Below, piece by piece: positions 1 through 11,696 of a stretch of 64,000 nucleotides of DNA. The DNA comes from Muricea muricata (Eukaryota; Cnidaria; Anthozoa; Malacalcyonacea; Plexauridae). Location: positions 50,827,244 through 50,891,243 of the forward strand of contig OY979717.1 in assembly GCA_963855995.1 (NCBI GenBank). The letters run 5' to 3'. The position numbers were made by a program, and so were the translations under genes. The first letter of the stretch is position 1, and each line of letters opens with the position of its first letter. A model generated the notes under the pieces. The model searched no databases and was not told the origin of the DNA. It worked only from the letters and a program-made list of their open reading frames with translations.

Positions 1-336
1 CAAGTAGAAGTGACGGCAACCGACAACATCGAGACGAAGACCTACATAGGCGTCACAGCCAATGACTTCAAAGCACTCAACAACAGAAGATATCAAAACG
101 AAACTGAGCTTTCCAAACATGTGTGGCACCTCAAAGACACCAAAAGAGCATTCAACATCAAATGGAGCATCATCAAACAAATCCCGACAGGCACGCGAAA
201 ATGCCCCTTGTGCTTAGAAGAAAAGCTGCTCATCCTAAAAGGCCGAAAAAAGAACATTTTAAACAAACTCTCAGAACTTTTTAGTAAATGCCGCCATGTA
301 TGTAACCTGAAACCAAAAAACGTGAAATGTATTTAG
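1..336 (+). pseudogene. PLE GIY-YIG endonuclease, C-terminal fragment (copy A)
   Basis: The frame is open from base 1 to a stop at 334-336. It encodes the YIG strand (TYIGVTANDFK), the ELSKHVW helix, an IKW strand and the CPLCLEEK motif that are shared with copies B and C. In PLEs this domain nicks target DNA for reverse transcription. Compared with copies B and C, about ten residues are missing in frame after NDFK, including the Arg-containing segment (TRFRNHVKS) that carries part of the catalytic centre, so the nuclease is probably dead. The 5' part lies outside the window. Confidence 0.75.
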
Positions 337-363
337 CCGAATAATTTAAACATAATCTGTCAG

Positions 364-405
364 TTGCCTGATGATCGCCTAAGCGCGTGAAACTCCGAGT
401 AGCGA
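364..405 (+). ncRNA. Hammerhead ribozyme, PLE copy A
   Basis: The core is CTGATGA (368-374), a short stem II (CGC/GCG), GAAAC (389-393), and helix III ACT-CCG-AGT closing on the cleavage triplet GTA (cut after 401). Helix I is TTGC (364-367) with GCGA (402-405), one G-U pair. The base next to the core in stem II is a U-U mismatch, so activity may be low. Hammerheads are an established component of PLEs. Confidence 0.65.
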
Positions 406-511
406 CAGCAAAAAATTTGTGTATTTCTTTATTTATTTTCGCTCTACTGGCCTCAGTATTGAGCGCTCTCCATTTAATGCTAACACAGTGCCATCCGTGG
501 CCTAAACACTT

Positions 512-626
<115 letters not shown>

Positions 627-637
627 CGTAGACCTGC

Positions 638-681
638 TGTGCTACTCCGAGTTTCACGCTATAAAGCGATCGTCAGGCAAC
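638..681 (-). ncRNA. Hammerhead ribozyme, PLE copy B
   Basis: On the minus strand: CTGACGA (plus 670-676), a CGC/GCG stem II, GAAAC (plus 651-655), helix III ACT-CGG-AGT and cleavage triplet GTA (the cut lies between plus 643 and 642). Helix I is TGC with GCA. Confidence 0.65.
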
Positions 682-1690
682 TGACAGATCTGGTGAAGCT
701 GCGCTGTATTTACAGTTTGATACTAGGTGTCGCGTTACATGTCTATACTTGGTAAATAGTTCGGTTCGTTTGTTCAATAAGGCATTGTCTTTGTTTTTCA
801 TGGTAGTAAGTTTTTCCTCAAGGCATAGGTTACATCTTCTAGAACCAGCTTTGTACACAGGAACCTTCTTAAGTAATGACCATTTGATAGTGAATGGCTT
901 TTTTGCTGCCTTCAGTTCCCATACATGCTTTGATAGCTCCGTTTCCGTTGAGTACTTTTTGTGAGTGAGTGACTTGACGTGGTTTCTAAATCTTGTTTTA
1001 AAGTCATCGGCGGTGACTCCAATGTACTTTACTGGCTTATTGTTGTCTGCTGTAACTTCGGCTTGATATACCACGCTTTTTGTGAGACATTTACCTTCGG
1101 CCGGGCATTTGTTGGGTTGTCTACAGTTGCACTGTCGCGTGTTGTCTGTGTTGCTTACGTTCGTTTGTCTCGTGTGTTTGTTTAGTATTTTCTGTTGTGC
1201 CTGTTTATGAACGAGCTCATGTTGTGTAGGCAACTGTAGCTAATTCGTACGTTGTGTCGATTAAAGATTTTGTGTAGTTTGTTAGAAGGGGGGAAGTGTT
1301 TGTCAATCAGCTGGAGGAATCGTTGTTCTATATTTGTTTTTACGTTCTTGCTGTAAGGGGGATTGTACCATATAGTGTTGCGTTGTCTGTTTCGTCTTTG
1401 CGTTCTGTTGCTGTCGCTGTTTTCGTTGCTTGTAAATTGCTCGTAGGTTAGAGTCGCGTTGAAGTTGCTTTGTCTTAAAGCGTCATTGTACAGTTGGGAT
1501 GAGTCATCAAATGTCTGTTTGTTGCATGAGAGTTTGTTGATACGTTTGTTGATGGATGAAGGTAGCTGCTTTACGATAGCAGGTGGGTGGTTTGAAAGAC
1601 GGTTAATGTACAAGGGTTCGTCATTGGGTTTTCTGTACGGTTTGTATGTGCCGTCCGTCAAGTCAAGTGTTATGTCTAAGAAGTTTACTT
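673..1690 (-). pseudogene. PLE reverse transcriptase C-terminus plus GIY-YIG (copy B)
   Basis: The N-terminal part encodes the RT thumb region (NFLDITLDL, YKPYRKPN, SNHPPAIVKQLP). It is followed by a Cys-rich linker (CNCRQPNKC) and the GIY-YIG domain (VKYIGVTADDFKTRFRNHVK, then CNLCLEEK). The frame breaks near 1190, where one C present in copy C is absent, so the RT and nuclease parts lie in different frames. RT catalytic motifs upstream of the thumb are missing because of the 5' truncation. Confidence 0.75.
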
Positions 1691-1729
1691 GCCTTGTCGG
1701 CCTATTCATCCTCAACTGCGAACTTGTCG

Positions 1730-2892
1730 GCGTATTCATCCTCAACAAGCTAGAAGATCGCTTCGAGAACATTGGATTGTACCGTGATGACGGCCTAGCT
1801 GCCATTAAAACAACATCAGGCAGACTAGCAGACAAGGCCAGAAAACAGCTGATCGAAACCTTCAGCAAATTTGGGCTGAAAATCACAGCTACGGCAAACC
1901 TGAGGCGAGTAAACTTCTTAGACATAACACTAGACTTGACGGACGGCACATACAAACCGTACAGAAAACCCAATGACGAACCCTTGTACATTAACCGTCT
2001 TTCAAACCACCCACCTGCTATCGTAAAGCAGCTACCTAAATCCATCAACAAACGTATCAACAAACTCTCATGCAACAAACAAACATTTGATGACTCATGC
2101 CAACTGTACAATGACGCTTTAAGACAAAGCAACTTCAACGCAACTCTAACCTATTAGCAATTTACAAGCAACGAAAACAGCGACAGCAACAGAACGCAAA
2201 GACGAAACAGACAACGCAACACTATATGGTACAATCCCTCTTACAGCAAGAACGTAAAAACAAATATAGGACAACGATTCCTCCAGCTGATTGACAAACA
2301 CTTCCCCCCTTCTAATAAACTACACAAAATCTTTAATCGACACAACGTACGAATTAGCTACAGTTGCCTACACAACATGAGCTCGTTCATAAACAGGCAC
2401 AACAGGAAAATACTAAACAAACACACGAGACAAACGAACGTAAGCAACACAGACAACACGCGACCGTGCAACTGTAGACAACCCAACAAATGCCCGGCCG
2501 AAGGTAAGTGTCTCACAAAAAGCGTGGTATATCAAGCCGAAGTTACAGCAGACAACAATAAGCCAGTAAAGTACATTGGAGTCACCGCCGATGACTTTAA
2601 AACAAGATTTAGAAACCACGTCAAGTCACTCGCTCACAAAAAGTACTCAAAGAAAACGGAGCTATCAAAGCATGTATGGGAACTGAAGGCAGCAAAAAAG
2701 CCATTCACTATCAAATGGTCATTACTTAAGAAGGTTCCTGTGTACAAAGCTGGTTCTAGAAGATGTAACCTATGCCTTGAGGAAAAACTTACTATCATGA
2801 AAAACAAAGATAATGCCTTATTGAACAAACGAACCGAACTATTTACCAAGTGTAGACATGTAACGCGATACCTAGTATCAAACTGTAAATAG
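1730..2892 (+). pseudogene. PLE reverse transcriptase (YRDD motif) plus GIY-YIG (copy C)
   Basis: It begins in RT motif 4-5 territory (ELVGVFILN, then GLYRDDGLA with the paired catalytic aspartates). It continues through FGLKITATAN and the thumb (NFLDITLDL, RKPNDEPLYI), then hits a nonsense codon at about 2155-2157, where copy B has a sense codon. The second open part (2377-2892) carries the Cys-rich linker, GIY-YIG (VKYIGVTADDFKTRFRNHVK) and CNLCLEEK. It is therefore inactive, but for a different reason than copy B. Confidence 0.75.
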
Positions 2893-2917
2893 AGAGCAGC
2901 TTCACCAGATCTGTCAG

Positions 2918-2960
2918 TTGCCTGACGATCGCTTTACAGCGTGAAACTCGGAGTAGCACA
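2918..2960 (+). ncRNA. Hammerhead ribozyme, PLE copy C
   Basis: CTGACGA (2922-2928), stem II CGC/GCG, GAAAC (2943-2947), helix III ACT-CGG-AGT, and cleavage triplet GTA ending at 2955. Helix I is TGC with GCA. Confidence 0.65.
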
Positions 2961-3065
2961 GCAGGTCTACGAAATAAATAAATATATCCGCTCTACTAGT
3001 AATGGTATTGAGCGCTCTAAAATCATTGGCAAGTCTCGTAACCATTCTGGTACAGTTAATTCTTG

Positions 3066-3182
<117 letters not shown>

Positions 3183-3454
3183 GTGCTAGTTTTGGTTAGC
3201 GAAATACAAAAGAGTGCTCAATGACATGTAGACAGAGCGAAATGTATAATTGTGCAAAATACCTCAAAAACTTACCGCTACAGTCTGTTTCTTCCAAAGG
3301 GAATCTTCAGGTGGTAGACAAATTTCGAAAATGTGCGAGCTTCTTTTATGCTCAAGGCGGAAACGTGGGCGCGTGGGTGGTTGAATAGCATGCATTCCTT
3401 TCTTTGTTTAGGTTGTTTACCTGAAATCTGCTTTTGTGTTGGCAGGCCGAAACT

Positions 3455-3711
3455 ACAATCACTTTCAAAAGTGTTGGGACACATCGAGATTTTCACTAAA
3501 GTGTTGTTAAACCTCCACCCCCCTCGCCCCCTATTCAATGTTGAGTCGTAGCTGCCACATATTTGTGTTGGCCATTGATACTCAAACATCAAACCCAACA
3601 TTGAGTGGGGGAGTGGGGGAGGGGGAGGTCAAATTTTTTGACGGGATAATTGTGGAAAGGCAAATGTAACGTGAAACCGTTGGTGTCCCAACTACTTTTG
3701 AAAGTGATTGT
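3455..3711. mobile_element. MITE-like element with about 27-bp terminal inverted repeats
   Basis: It begins CAATCACTTTCAAAAGTGTT and ends in the inverted form (ACTTTTGAAAGTGATTG, to 3711). The inside is C- and G-rich with a second imperfect inverted match (CAATGTTGAG / CAACATTGAG). No coding capacity. It recurs at 7148 and 10841, exactly at the unit boundaries. Confidence 0.6.
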
Positions 3712-3795
3712 CTGAGCGGCTCAGCGAACTCTGGAACTTTGTCTCATTCTACAAAGACATGTTTAAGTAATTCGAGTAATAATTTTTATTGTGTA

Positions 3796-4873
3796 ACCAG
3801 AGACGTGCCAGGCGGAAAACGTATTCTTATTATAAAGATCAATGCCCAACATAATGCTTTGAGTAAAGCCATAAAAACAAGATTTAAAATAGAAATTATT
3901 TATTGTGACGTTTCGTCTTAACTTAAGACATCTTCAGACAAGTGGATAATATTACATACAAAGTTTAAATATATATCTATGCTAATAGTGTTGTTATATT
4001 TACAAGGTGTAAAATTACAAGGGTTAATTAAGGATATAGACGTGTGAAGGTGGATAGGACATTACAAACACACACAACATAAACGACAAATTAGAAGAGG
4101 TTAAGAGGAATAGAGTTGCCTTGAACGTTTAGATTAGGTTTGTATTTATTAATGAGGAGACTCTCGTGTATCATTAATTCGTATGAGTCTGAGGAGGAAG
4201 AAAGAATTTGAAAGTCGTCAAAGCTAGCGGGGTGCCCAGAGGCGTTTATATGGGACAGAATACTAGACATACAGTAGCTGGGTTGGTTGAATGTTTTCCC
4301 GTGATTGGAGAGATACCCAGATGTTCAGATATCATAGTGTGTAGATGGCGCGTGGTTTGACCCACATACGACGCGGAACAGCATCGACACTTGAATAAGT
4401 ATACCACACTGGATCTCAAGTATTTGGGAACTTTATCCTTGAAGGGAAAAAAGGAAGAGATTCGTCTGGAAGAACGAAAGACGAATCTAATGCCAAGATG
4501 AGGAAAAGCAGCGTTGCAGAGTCGGTTGATTTGAGTGCGTATCTGTAGAGAATGTATCCCTGTGAATGGGAGGCAAAAATAGATTATTTTCTTAGAGGCG
4601 GTCAGAACAGGTGGTCTAGGGTCAAAGGTGTGCTCGAGGAAGCGGCGAACAATGCGGTCGAACATGTGAGAGGGAAAACCATTCGAGTTAAATAACTTTC
4701 TGACAACTTCAAGCTGTGTATGAAAATTTTCATAGCTAGAACAAAGGTTGAAAATGCGATGAATCAAACAAGAAACTAAGTTCTGTTTGTAGGCAAGAGG
4801 AATAAAATTGTTAAAGTTGGTGAATAAACCAGTAAACGTAGGTTTGCGGTAAACAGATGTAGCGAACTTTCTT
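3796..4873 (-). mobile_element. PLE copy G (family 2), left arm of a head-to-head pair
   Basis: Read on the minus strand, it runs from the RT thumb (4873) through the GIY-YIG domain to a hammerhead and a 3' tail at about 3796. It joins copy H at a short shared CTTCCAGACGAAT, so the junction looks like a microhomology join or a template switch. Confidence 0.75.
3903..3941 (-). ncRNA. Hammerhead ribozyme, PLE copy G
   Basis: On the minus strand: helix I TTGT/ACAA (4 bp), CTGAAGA core, stem II GTCTT/AAGAC, GAAAC, and the canonical cleavage triplet GTC. Helix III is only the self-complementary ACGT with no loop, which suggests that it works as a dimer. Confidence 0.65.
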
Positions 4874-4878
4874 CCAGA
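4246..4878 (-). pseudogene. PLE RT thumb plus GIY-YIG endonuclease (copy G)
   Basis: It starts with the PLE signature SVYRKPTFTGL in the RT C-terminus, followed by a basic linker and GIY-YIG (YLFKCRCCSASYVGQTTRHL). A 5-bp insertion near 4272 relative to copy H shifts the frame after HSTNPA, so the nuclease end is lost. One residue of the conserved HLHTRISEH segment is also changed (R to M), which removes a likely catalytic arginine. Confidence 0.75.
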
Positions 4879-5247
4879 CGAATCTCTTCCTTTTTTCCCT
4901 TCAAGGATAAAGTTCCCAAATACTTGAGATCCAGTGTGGTATACTTATTCAAGTGTCGATGCTGTTCCGCGTCGTATGTGGGTCAAACCACGCGCCATCT
5001 ACACACTAGGATATCTGAACATCTGGGTATCTCTCCAATCACGGGAAAACATTCAACCAACCCAGCTATGTCTAGTATTCTGTCCCATATAAACGCCTCT
5101 GGGCACCCCGCTAGCTTTGACGACTTTCAAATTCTTTCTTCCTCCTCAGACTCATACGAATTAATGATACACGAGAGTCTCCTCATTAATAAATACAAAC
5201 CTAATCTAAACGTTCAAGGCAACTCTATTCCTCTTAACCTCTTCTAA
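4874..5247 (+). pseudogene. PLE GIY-YIG endonuclease domain, open (copy H)
   Basis: The endonuclease domain is intact at sequence level: YLFKCRCCSASYVGQTTRHL, TRISEHLG, then the HINASGH and ELMIHESLLINKYKPNLN segments with the conserved Glu. The reading frame ends normally at 5247. The RT is absent, so this copy cannot move by itself. The Tyr, Arg and Glu expected of a GIY-YIG active site are all visible. Confidence 0.8.
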
Positions 5248-5396
5248 TTTGTCGTTTATGTTGTGTGTGTTTGTAATGTCCTATCCACCTTCACACGTCT
5301 ATATCCTTAATTAACCCTTGTAATTTTACACCTTGTAAATATAACAACACTATTAGCATAGATATATATTTAAACTTTGCATGTAATATTATCCAC

Positions 5397-5435
5397 TTGT
5401 CTGAAGATGTCTTAAGTTAAGACGAAACGTCACAA
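5397..5435 (+). ncRNA. Hammerhead ribozyme, PLE copy H
   Basis: Helix I TTGT (5397-5400) with ACAA (5432-5435), core CTGAAGA (5401-5407), stem II GTCTT/AAGAC, GAAAC (5424-5428), cleavage triplet GTC (5429-5431). It has the same loopless helix III as copy G. Confidence 0.65.
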
Positions 5436-5510
5436 TAAATAATTTCTATTTTAAATATTGTTTTTATGGCTTTACTCAAAGCATTATGTTGGGCATTGAT
5501 CTTTATAATT

Positions 5511-7147
5511 TTATTGTGTACATACGAAATTGTTTAATAACATCTACTTACAGTTGTACATGCTCTATTTTATCAATAAATTTGAAATAATAAATAAAGA
5601 AATACCGCTTAGTACAGGCATATATTATTATGCCTTATACATATGACGTATTCGTAGTAAAATATGCGTAGCGATATGATGTTTGAAGCCGAACTTTTTC
5701 GACGCATGAGTTTAATGTATGTTTATCTGCTAAACCAACTATGGCATACACTATTGTTTAAGATGCATAGCAAGTTGAATATATAACACGTAAATTATTT
5801 GCATATTTGACGCAAATTTTGAACACATAAGTGAGTAATATTTCACCTGTCTCGCTATGAGAAATTTTAACTGAACGTTTTGCTCCTGGGGGTGAACAAA
5901 AATTTGGGTTTTTGATGGAATGACGATCCTTCACAGACGGGCAAGATAATAGAACGGCGTGAATAATGTTTATATGACATAACTTTTAGCCTTGAAAGTT
6001 CGCCAGACTCCAGTCCAACGAAATATTGTGAAAGGATAACTGGACAGCCAAGCCATTACGAAAGGCAAAGAGTAGGAGTATTTGATAAAGTTTATGCAGG
6101 AGTACATAAAACTATTACTGGACACGAAATACCCTCATTAACAATATTAAGTGAAAGTGACATATAATCCTTACTAATGAGATTGCTCACGGTTGACACT
6201 TTTTACCGCACACAATTTTAACTTTTTTTGCCAACAGTAAAGCGTTAAGTTTCTAAATATTTTAACAAACAAGTGGCAATAGTGTTCAGAATACAGATTT
6301 CTTGATATGGTAATCTTAACTTGTCAGGAAACTTTGTAAATAGTAGGAAATAGAACGGTTGACACCTAAATCTAAGAATGTCTATTTGAGATATCATTTC
6401 TATTCTGAAATAAAAGTGTCAACCGTGCTAAAACTTAAGTAAGGAGTTTATAGCTGCTCATTTTTAGCATTATTATTGTTTCGTGCACTCAAGATAATGT
6501 ATTCAATTTCAAACTTCGTTCAAATCTTTTTATACGGTCATTATTTCAGATTCTGTGAGTGTCAACCGTGCTGTGTCAACCGTAGTGACAACCACTTGCG
6601 CATGCAATCAATGAAATGTGATAGTATGTACCGGAAGACATTGAAAAGATTGCATCCGATGTATGAAATATCAGTTCTATGGCATTGTACTGACTAAACA
6701 TTGTCAAATAGATATTTCTGCGAATAAAAGCACCCGACGTTAAAAATTTTAATCCCCATTACTGTTTACTTTCGCAAGAGTATAATAACCGGAAGTTGAC
6801 TGCCATCTGTTAATGCAAGACGTACTGTATTATAATTAAAGAAAAAATACTCCTTCCTCATTCCACCGATATCTATGATGATAAGTTAGACTATTCTAAT
6901 TCATAGCTGCAACCTAGAATGAAATACTTGAATTTAAACATATTGTATTGCACATATATGCTAACCCCAATACGCAATATTCTATTAATTATTAACTTAG
7001 TGACATTTTGTTCCAAATTGTCTGTTCGGAAACCCTACATAATCTATCTATCCGAAAATTGTGTTCTGGCATACATGCGCGTTCATATTTCAAAGCTACT
7101 TTTGTTTAGATCATGGAAAGTTGTACTAGAGCGTTATTTCACCGCAG
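5511..7147. other. Non-coding remainder of tandem unit 1
   Basis: AT-rich sequence with only short, unconvincing reading frames (6476-6697 and 6919-7203 show no recognisable domain). The one structured signal is the 11-mer cluster described separately. I see no gene. Confidence 0.6.
6189..6583. repeat. Cluster of five ACGGTTGACAC motifs in both orientations
   Basis: ACGGTTGACAC occurs at about 6189 and 6355, and its reverse complement GTGTCAACCGT at about 6416, 6559 and 6573. The inverted arrangement resembles subterminal protein-binding repeats of a DNA transposon. The cluster is copied in unit 2 (9882-10276). Confidence 0.6.
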
Positions 7148-7595
7148 ACAATCACTTTCAAAAGTGTTGGGACACATCGAGATTTTCACTAAAGTGTTGT
7201 TAAACCTCCACCCCCCTCGCCCCCTATTCAATGTTGAGTCGTAGCTGCCACATATTTGTGTTGGCCATTGATACTCAAACATCAAACCCAACATTGAGTG
7301 GGGGAGTGGGGGAGGGGGAGGTCAAATTTTTTGACGGGATAATTGTGGAAAGGCAAATGTAACGTGAAACCGTTGGTGTCCCAACTACTTTTGAAAGTGA
7401 TTGTCTGAGCGGCTCAGCGAACTCTGGAACTTTGTCTCATTCTACAAAGACATGTTTAAGTAATTCGAGTAATAATTTTTATTGTGTAACCAGAGACGTG
7501 CCAGGCGGAAAACGTATTCTTATTATAAAGATCAATGCCCAACATAATGCTTTGAGTAAAGCCATAAAAACAAGATTTAAAATAGAAATTATTTA

Positions 7596-7634
7596 TTGTG
7601 ACGTTTCGTCTTAACTTAAGACATCTTCAGACAA
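7596..7634 (-). ncRNA. Hammerhead ribozyme, unit 2 minus PLE
   Basis: Identical to the hammerhead at 3903-3941. Confidence 0.65.
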
Positions 7635-7938
7635 GTGGATAATATTACATACAAAGTTTAAATATATATCTATGCTAATAGTGTTGTTATATTTACAAGG
7701 TGTAAAATTACAAGGGTTAATTAAGGATATAGACGTGTGAAGGTGGATAGGACATTACAAACACACACAACATAAACGACAAATTAGAAGAGGTTAAGAG
7801 GAATAGAGTTGCCTTGAACGTTTAGATTAGGTTTGTATTTATTAATGAGGAGACTCTCGTGTATCATTAATTCGTATGAGTCTGAGGAGGAAGAAAGAAT
7901 TTGAAAGTCGTCAAAGCTAGCGGGGTGCCCAGAGGCGT

Positions 7939-8571
7939 TTATATGGGACAGAATACTAGACATACAGTAGCTGGGTTGGTTGAATGTTTTCCCGTGATTG
8001 GAGAGATACCCAGATGTTCAGATATCATAGTGTGTAGATGGCGCGTGGTTTGACCCACATACGACGCGGAACAGCATCGACACTTGAATAAGTATACCAC
8101 ACTGGATCTCAAGTATTTGGGAACTTTATCCTTGAAGGGAAAAAAGGAAGAGATTCGTCTGGAAGAACGAAAGACGAATCTAATGCCAAGATGAGGAAAA
8201 GCAGCGTTGCAGAGTCGGTTGATTTGAGTGCGTATCTGTAGAGAATGTATCCCTGTGAATGGGAGGCAAAAATAGATTATTTTCTTAGAGGCGGTCAGAA
8301 CAGGTGGTCTAGGGTCAAAGGTGTGCTCGAGGAAGCGGCGAACAATGCGGTCGAACATGTGAGAGGGAAAACCATTCGAGTTAAATAACTTTCTGACAAC
8401 TTCAAGCTGTGTATGAAAATTTTCATAGCTAGAACAAAGGTTGAAAATGCGATGAATCAAACAAGAAACTAAGTTCTGTTTGTAGGCAAGAGGAATAAAA
8501 TTGTTAAAGTTGGTGAATAAACCAGTAAACGTAGGTTTGCGGTAAACAGATGTAGCGAACTTTCTTCCAGA
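7939..8571 (-). pseudogene. PLE RT thumb plus GIY-YIG, unit 2 (minus)
   Basis: Copy of the relic at 4246-4878 with the same frameshift. Confidence 0.75.
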
Positions 8572-8940
8572 CGAATCTCTTCCTTTTTTCCCTTCAAGGA
8601 TAAAGTTCCCAAATACTTGAGATCCAGTGTGGTATACTTATTCAAGTGTCGATGCTGTTCCGCGTCGTATGTGGGTCAAACCACGCGCCATCTACACACT
8701 AGGATATCTGAACATCTGGGTATCTCTCCAATCACGGGAAAACATTCAACCAACCCAGCTATGTCTAGTATTCTGTCCCATATAAACGCCTCTGGGCACC
8801 CCGCTAGCTTTGACGACTTTCAAATTCTTTCTTCCTCCTCAGACTCATACGAATTAATGATACACGAGAGTCTCCTCATTAATAAATACAAACCTAATCT
8901 AAACGTTCAAGGCAACTCTATTCCTCTTAACCTCTTCTAA
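8567..8940 (+). pseudogene. PLE GIY-YIG domain, open, unit 2 (plus)
   Basis: Copy of the open domain at 4874-5247; no RT upstream. Confidence 0.78.
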
Positions 8941-9089
8941 TTTGTCGTTTATGTTGTGTGTGTTTGTAATGTCCTATCCACCTTCACACGTCTATATCCT
9001 TAATTAACCCTTGTAATTTTACACCTTGTAAATATAACAACACTATTAGCATAGATATATATTTAAACTTTGCATGTAATATTATCCAC

Positions 9090-9128
9090 TTGTCTGAAGA
9101 TGTCTTAAGTTAAGACGAAACGTCACAA
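9090..9128 (+). ncRNA. Hammerhead ribozyme, unit 2 plus PLE
   Basis: Identical to the hammerhead at 5397-5435. Confidence 0.65.
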
Positions 9129-10840
9129 TAAATAATTTCTATTTTAAATATTGTTTTTATGGCTTTACTCAAAGCATTATGTTGGGCATTGATCTTTATA
9201 ATTTTATTGTGTACATACGAAATTGTTTAATAACATCTACTTACAGTTGTACATGCTCTATTTTATCAATAAATTTGAAATAATAAATAAAGAAATACCG
9301 CTTAGTACAGGCATATATTATTATGCCTTATACATATGACGTATTCGTAGTAAAATATGCGTAGCGATATGATGTTTGAAGCCGAACTTTTTCGACGCAT
9401 GAGTTTAATGTATGTTTATCTGCTAAACCAACTATGGCATACACTATTGTTTAAGATGCATAGCAAGTTGAATATATAACACGTAAATTATTTGCATATT
9501 TGACGCAAATTTTGAACACATAAGTGAGTAATATTTCACCTGTCTCGCTATGAGAAATTTTAACTGAACGTTTTGCTCCTGGGGGTGAACAAAAATTTGG
9601 GTTTTTGATGGAATGACGATCCTTCACAGACGGGCAAGATAATAGAACGGCGTGAATAATGTTTATATGACATAACTTTTAGCCTTGAAAGTTCGCCAGA
9701 CTCCAGTCCAACGAAATATTGTGAAAGGATAACTGGACAGCCAAGCCATTACGAAAGGCAAAGAGTAGGAGTATTTGATAAAGTTTATGCAGGAGTACAT
9801 AAAACTATTACTGGACACGAAATACCCTCATTAACAATATTAAGTGAAAGTGACATATAATCCTTACTAATGAGATTGCTCACGGTTGACACTTTTTACC
9901 GCACACAATTTTAACTTTTTTTGCCAACAGTAAAGCGTTAAGTTTCTAAATATTTTAACAAACAAGTGGCAATAGTGTTCAGAATACAGATTTCTTGATA
10001 TGGTAATCTTAACTTGTCAGGAAACTTTGTAAATAGTAGGAAATAGAACGGTTGACACCTAAATCTAAGAATGTCTATTTGAGATATCATTTCTATTCTG
10101 AAATAAAAGTGTCAACCGTGCTAAAACTTAAGTAAGGAGTTTATAGCTGCTCATTTTTAGCATTATTATTGTTTCGTGCACTCAAGATAATGTATTCAAT
10201 TTCAAACTTCGTTCAAATCTTTTTATACGGTCATTATTTCAGATTCTGTGAGTGTCAACCGTGCTGTGTCAACCGTAGTGACAACCACTTGCGCATGCAA
10301 TCAATGAAATGTGATAGTATGTACCGGAAGACATTGAAAAGATTGCATCCGATGTATGAAATATCAGTTCTATGGCATTGTACTGACTAAACATTGTCAA
10401 ATAGATATTTCTGCGAATAAAAGCACCCGACGTTAAAAATTTTAATCCCCATTACTGTTTACTTTCGCAAGAGTATAATAACCGGAAGTTGACTGCCATC
10501 TGTTAATGCAAGACGTACTGTATTATAATTAAAGAAAAAATACTCCTTCCTCATTCCACCGATATCTATGATGATAAGTTAGACTATTCTAATTCATAGC
10601 TGCAACCTAGAATGAAATACTTGAATTTAAACATATTGTATTGCACATATATGCTAACCCCAATACGCAATATTCTATTAATTATTAACTTAGTGACATT
10701 TTGTTCCAAATTGTCTGTTCGGAAACCCTACATAATCTATCTATCCGAAAATTGTGTTCTGGCATACATGCGCGTTCATATTTCAAAGCTACTTTTGTTT
10801 AGATCATGGAAAGTTGTACTAGAGCGTTATTTCACCGCAG

Positions 10841-11696
10841 ACAATCACTTTCAAAAGTGTTGGGACACATCGAGATTTTCACTAAAGTGTTGTTAAACCT
10901 CCACCCCCCTCGCCCCCTATTCAATGTTGAGTCGTAGCTGCCACATATTTGTGTTGGCCATTGATACTCAAACATCAAACCCAACATTGAGTGGGGGAGT
11001 GGGGGAGGGGGAGGTCAAATTTTTTGACGGGATAATTGTGGAAAGGCAAATGTAACGTGAAACCGTTGGTGTCCCAACTACTTTTGAAAGTGATTGTCTG
11101 AGCGGCTCAGCGAACTCTGGAACTTTGTCTCATTCTACAAAGACATGTTTAAGTAATTCGAGTAATAATTTTTATTGTGTAACCAGAGACGTGCCAGGCG
11201 GAAAACGTATTCTTATTATAAAGATCAATGCCCAACATAATGCTTTGAGTAAAGCCATAAAAACAAGATTTAAAATAGAAATTATTTATTGTGACGTTTC
11301 GTCTTAACTTAAGACATCTTCAGACAAGTGGATAATATTACATACAAAGTTTAAATATATATCTATGCTAATAGTGTTGTTATATTTACAAGGTGTAAAA
11401 TTACAAGGGTTAATTAAGGATATAGACGTGTGAAGGTGGATAGGACATTACAAACACACACAACATAAACGACAAATTAGAAGAGGTTAAGAGGAATAGA
11501 GTTGCCTTGAACGTTTAGATTAGGTTTGTATTTATTAATGAGGAGACTCTCGTGTATCATTAATTCGTATGAGTCTGAGGAGGAAGAAAGAATTTGAAAG
11601 TCGTCAAAGCTAGCGGGGTGCCCAGAGGCGTTTATATGGGACAGAATACTAGACATACAGTAGCTGGGTTGGTTGAATGTTTTCCCGTGATTGGAG
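10841..11696. repeat. 3,693-bp tandem unit, copy 3 (cut by the gap)
   Basis: The first 856 bp of the unit: the MITE, the PLE 3' tail with its hammerhead and the end of the minus-strand GIY-YIG relic. It stops inside the relic at the N run. Confidence 0.95.
11289..11327 (-). ncRNA. Hammerhead ribozyme, unit 3 minus PLE
   Basis: Identical to the hammerhead at 3903-3941. Confidence 0.65.

Larger units (their letters stand above)
4874..5510 (+). mobile_element. PLE copy H (family 2), right arm of a head-to-head pair
   Basis: A 5'-truncated copy holding only the linker, the GIY-YIG domain, the hammerhead and the 3' tail. The tail is inverted-homologous to 3796-3900. Confidence 0.75.
3455..7147. 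repeat. 3,693-bp tandem unit, copy 1
   Basis: The unit recurs at 7148 and 10841 with an offset of exactly 3,693 bp and no difference that I noticed. Its contents, in order, are a MITE, PLE copy G (-), PLE copy H (+), and about 1.6 kb with no recognised gene. The sequence before it (3183-3454) has no feature I can support. Confidence 0.95.
7148..10840. repeat. 3,693-bp tandem unit, copy 2
   Basis: It repeats unit 1 in full: MITE 7148-7404, PLE copy G' with its pseudogene at 7939-8571 (-), PLE copy H' with its open GIY-YIG at 8567-8940 (+), and the non-coding remainder with the 11-mer cluster. The same lesions are present, including the 5-bp insertion in the minus copy, so the unit was duplicated after the elements had died. 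Confidence 0.95.
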
